A stretch of DNA of 7,925 nucleotides from JBBAFS01 sp041655255 (GTDB lineage Bacteria > Spirochaetota > Spirochaetia > Sphaerochaetales > Sphaerochaetaceae), in NCBI GenBank assembly GCA_041655255.1, contig JBBAFS010000073.1:1-7925 (forward strand). Reading direction: 5' to 3'. A model generated the notes under the pieces. That model did no database searches and was not told the DNA's origin. It saw only the letters and a program-made list of their open reading frames with translations. A program made the translations under genes and the position numbers. Within the stretch, counting starts at the first letter, position 1. Every line of letters begins with the position of its first letter. Of the stretch, positions 6,981 through 7,925 are shown one piece after another.

Positions 6981-7640
6981 TTAATACACGGCAATCGGGC
7001 CGTGGGGACCGTGTATGATTTCAATCTTAGTTTCAAAGATAGTCGTTAAGAGCTTTGAGTTCATAATCTGCTCTACTGACCCAGAAGCAGCAATTTTCCC
7101 CTCTTTCATCGCGTAGATTCGATTGGAATATTTAGTTGCAAAGTTGATATCATGCATCACTGTTAAAATTGTTTTCCCAAACTCATCGGCCACACAACGT
7201 AAATGCTCCATCATCTGTACCGAGCGGGCAACATCAAGATTGTTCAGTGGTTCATCAAGAAGCACATACTCTGTCTCTTGGCTTAGCACCATCGCCACAT
7301 AGGCACGTTGACGCTGACCGCCTGAAAGCTCTTCTAAATAGCGGTTTTCCAACTCTTTGAGTCCCAAAAGATCGATGTACTTGGAGATGATTTTCTCATC
7401 CTCTTTCGTCAGTATTCGGGCTAAACTTTCTGAGTTCGCTGAGCAAATGTTCATCTTAGCAACATCAATTTGCCCCTCATCAATATCTAAAAGTCGCCCG
7501 ATCATCAAAAGCATCGTAGATTTACCCGCACCGTTAGGACCGATGAGGGAGGTGATCCCCGCTTTAGGAATCTGGGCACTGAGTGGCCCGATTTTAACTT
7601 TTTCAGTGTATGCCTTTTTGGCATTAAGTACGCTAATCAT
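6981..7640 (-). CDS. Iron-siderophore ABC transporter ATP-binding protein (YclP/FecE type), internally shortened
   Basis: This is the cytoplasmic ATPase that powers a ferric-siderophore or related importer through the adjacent FecCD-type permease. It has 219 residues; relatives such as YclP have about 250. Visible motifs are an A-loop Tyr11, Walker A GPNGAGKST (34-42), signature LSGGQ (105-109), Walker B YVLLDE (125-130), D-loop NNLD (133-136) and H-loop His163. The sequence LDEPLNNLD and the C-terminal part are typical of the YclP/CeuD group. Walker A and the signature are about 30 residues closer than normal. Where relatives read roughly LAILKQ, the Q-loop and about 30 more residues before LTxED, this protein goes directly from SLAR to ILTKED (residues 72-81). 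The Q-loop Gln and the start of the helical subdomain therefore seem absent. The ATG at 7640 overlaps the permease stop (ATGA) and has a strong AAGGAAGGG six bases upstream. Identity is secure; whether the protein works is doubtful. Confidence 0.88.
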   Translation of the reverse strand: MISVLNAKKAYTEKVKIGPLSAQIPKAGITSLIGPNGAGKSTMLLMIGRLLDIDEGQIDVAKMNICSANSESLARILTKEDEKIISKYIDLLGLKELENRYLEELSGGQRQRAYVAMVLSQETEYVLLDEPLNNLDVARSVQMMEHLRCVADEFGKTILTVMHDINFATKYSNRIYAMKEGKIAASGSVEQIMNSKLLTTIFETKIEIIHGPHGPIAVY

Positions 7641-7925
7641 AGTGTTCCCTTCCTTAATAATACGACAAGGAAGATAATTCCTCCGAACAATTCGATAATG
7701 ATAGAGACAACCCCTTGGGCCCTAAACACATGGTACATAAAGAAGTAAGACCCGGTGATTACAAGAAACCTAAGGACCACAGACATCGGGAAGATGTACC
7801 GATGATCAAAGGTGGGCACTAATTGATAGGTCATCGTTGCCACCAAAAATCCATAAAACGTAAGCGGTCCAAGTAAGGCTGTGGAAACAGACATTAACAG
7901 AGAGACCAAAATCAGCGTATATATC
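7637..7925 (-). CDS. FecCD-family siderophore ABC transporter permease, C-terminal ~95 codons; 5' end beyond window
   Basis: This is the inner-membrane channel subunit of a ferric-siderophore importer, of the YclO/FatC/CeuC type. The frame is open through the right edge, reading IYTLILVSLL, so no start codon is visible; the TTG at 7909 is only an internal Leu. The family motif STALLGPLTFYGFLVA corresponds to the usual GPI.F.GLLV segment near the coupling region. Two further hydrophobic stretches follow: VVLRFLVITGSYFFMYHVF, and a last helix running from VVSIIIELFGG to FLVVLLRKG at the very C-terminus, as in the family. Its TGA (7639-7637) overlaps the ATPase start as ATGA, so the two subunits are translationally coupled. 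The usual operon order (permease, permease, ATPase, binding protein) predicts another permease upstream outside the window. No binding-protein gene follows the ATPase here. Confidence 0.88.
   Translation of the reverse strand, partial: IYTLILVSLLMSVSTALLGPLTFYGFLVATMTYQLVPTFDHRYIFPMSVVLRFLVITGSYFFMYHVFRAQGVVSIIIELFGGIIFLVVLLRKGTL
7647..7655 (-). promoter_or_regulatory. Strong Shine-Dalgarno of the siderophore ATPase gene
   Basis: AAGGAAGGG lies inside the last codons of the permease, six bases before the ATG at 7640. It fixes the ATPase start and supports independent as well as coupled initiation. Confidence 0.75.

Overview
The window is ordinary housekeeping and transport DNA from a bacterium. 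The best lineage guess is a spirochaete of the Treponema type. The leucyl-tRNA synthetase looks most like spirochaetal enzymes as I remember them, and the topoisomerase pair is of the short ParE/ParC type shared by Bacteroidota, Chlamydiota and some spirochaetes. This placement rests on memory of family sequences, not on a search. Nearly every base is coding. I see no tRNA, rRNA, CRISPR array, insertion sequence or phage gene.

Layout. (1) Positions 1-2925, minus strand: a topoisomerase operon with parE first and parC second. The two overlap by one base (TAATG), and parC runs off the left edge. (2) Positions 2926-3089: a compact divergent promoter region between parE and the next operon. (3) Positions 3090-6898, plus strand: a CNNM/CBS-domain membrane protein of the TlyC/CorC family, followed after a 32-base gap by leuS. 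(4) Positions 6899-6980: a convergent intergenic gap holding an 11-bp hairpin. (5) Positions 6981-7925, minus strand: the end of an iron-siderophore (FecCD/YclO-type) ABC transporter operon. A permease, cut by the right edge, overlaps the ATPase gene by four bases (ATGA).

How the genes work together. ParE and ParC form topoisomerase IV, which separates daughter chromosomes. The TlyC-like protein is probably a membrane ion (Mg2+) transporter or regulator, and LeuRS charges tRNA-Leu. The two are probably co-transcribed without an obvious shared function. The permease and ATPase belong to one ferric-siderophore importer.

No new system was found. The most notable observation is that the siderophore ATPase appears to lack about 33 residues, including the Q-loop, as a clean in-frame deletion between Walker A and the ABC signature. 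Other points are a perfect TATAAT element overlapping the first possible parE start (suggesting a leaderless or near-leaderless mRNA), a five-codon mini-ORF that ends on the leuS start codon, an Ala at the usual quinolone-contact Ser in ParC, and a sharp Glu codon bias difference between the tlyC-like gene and leuS.
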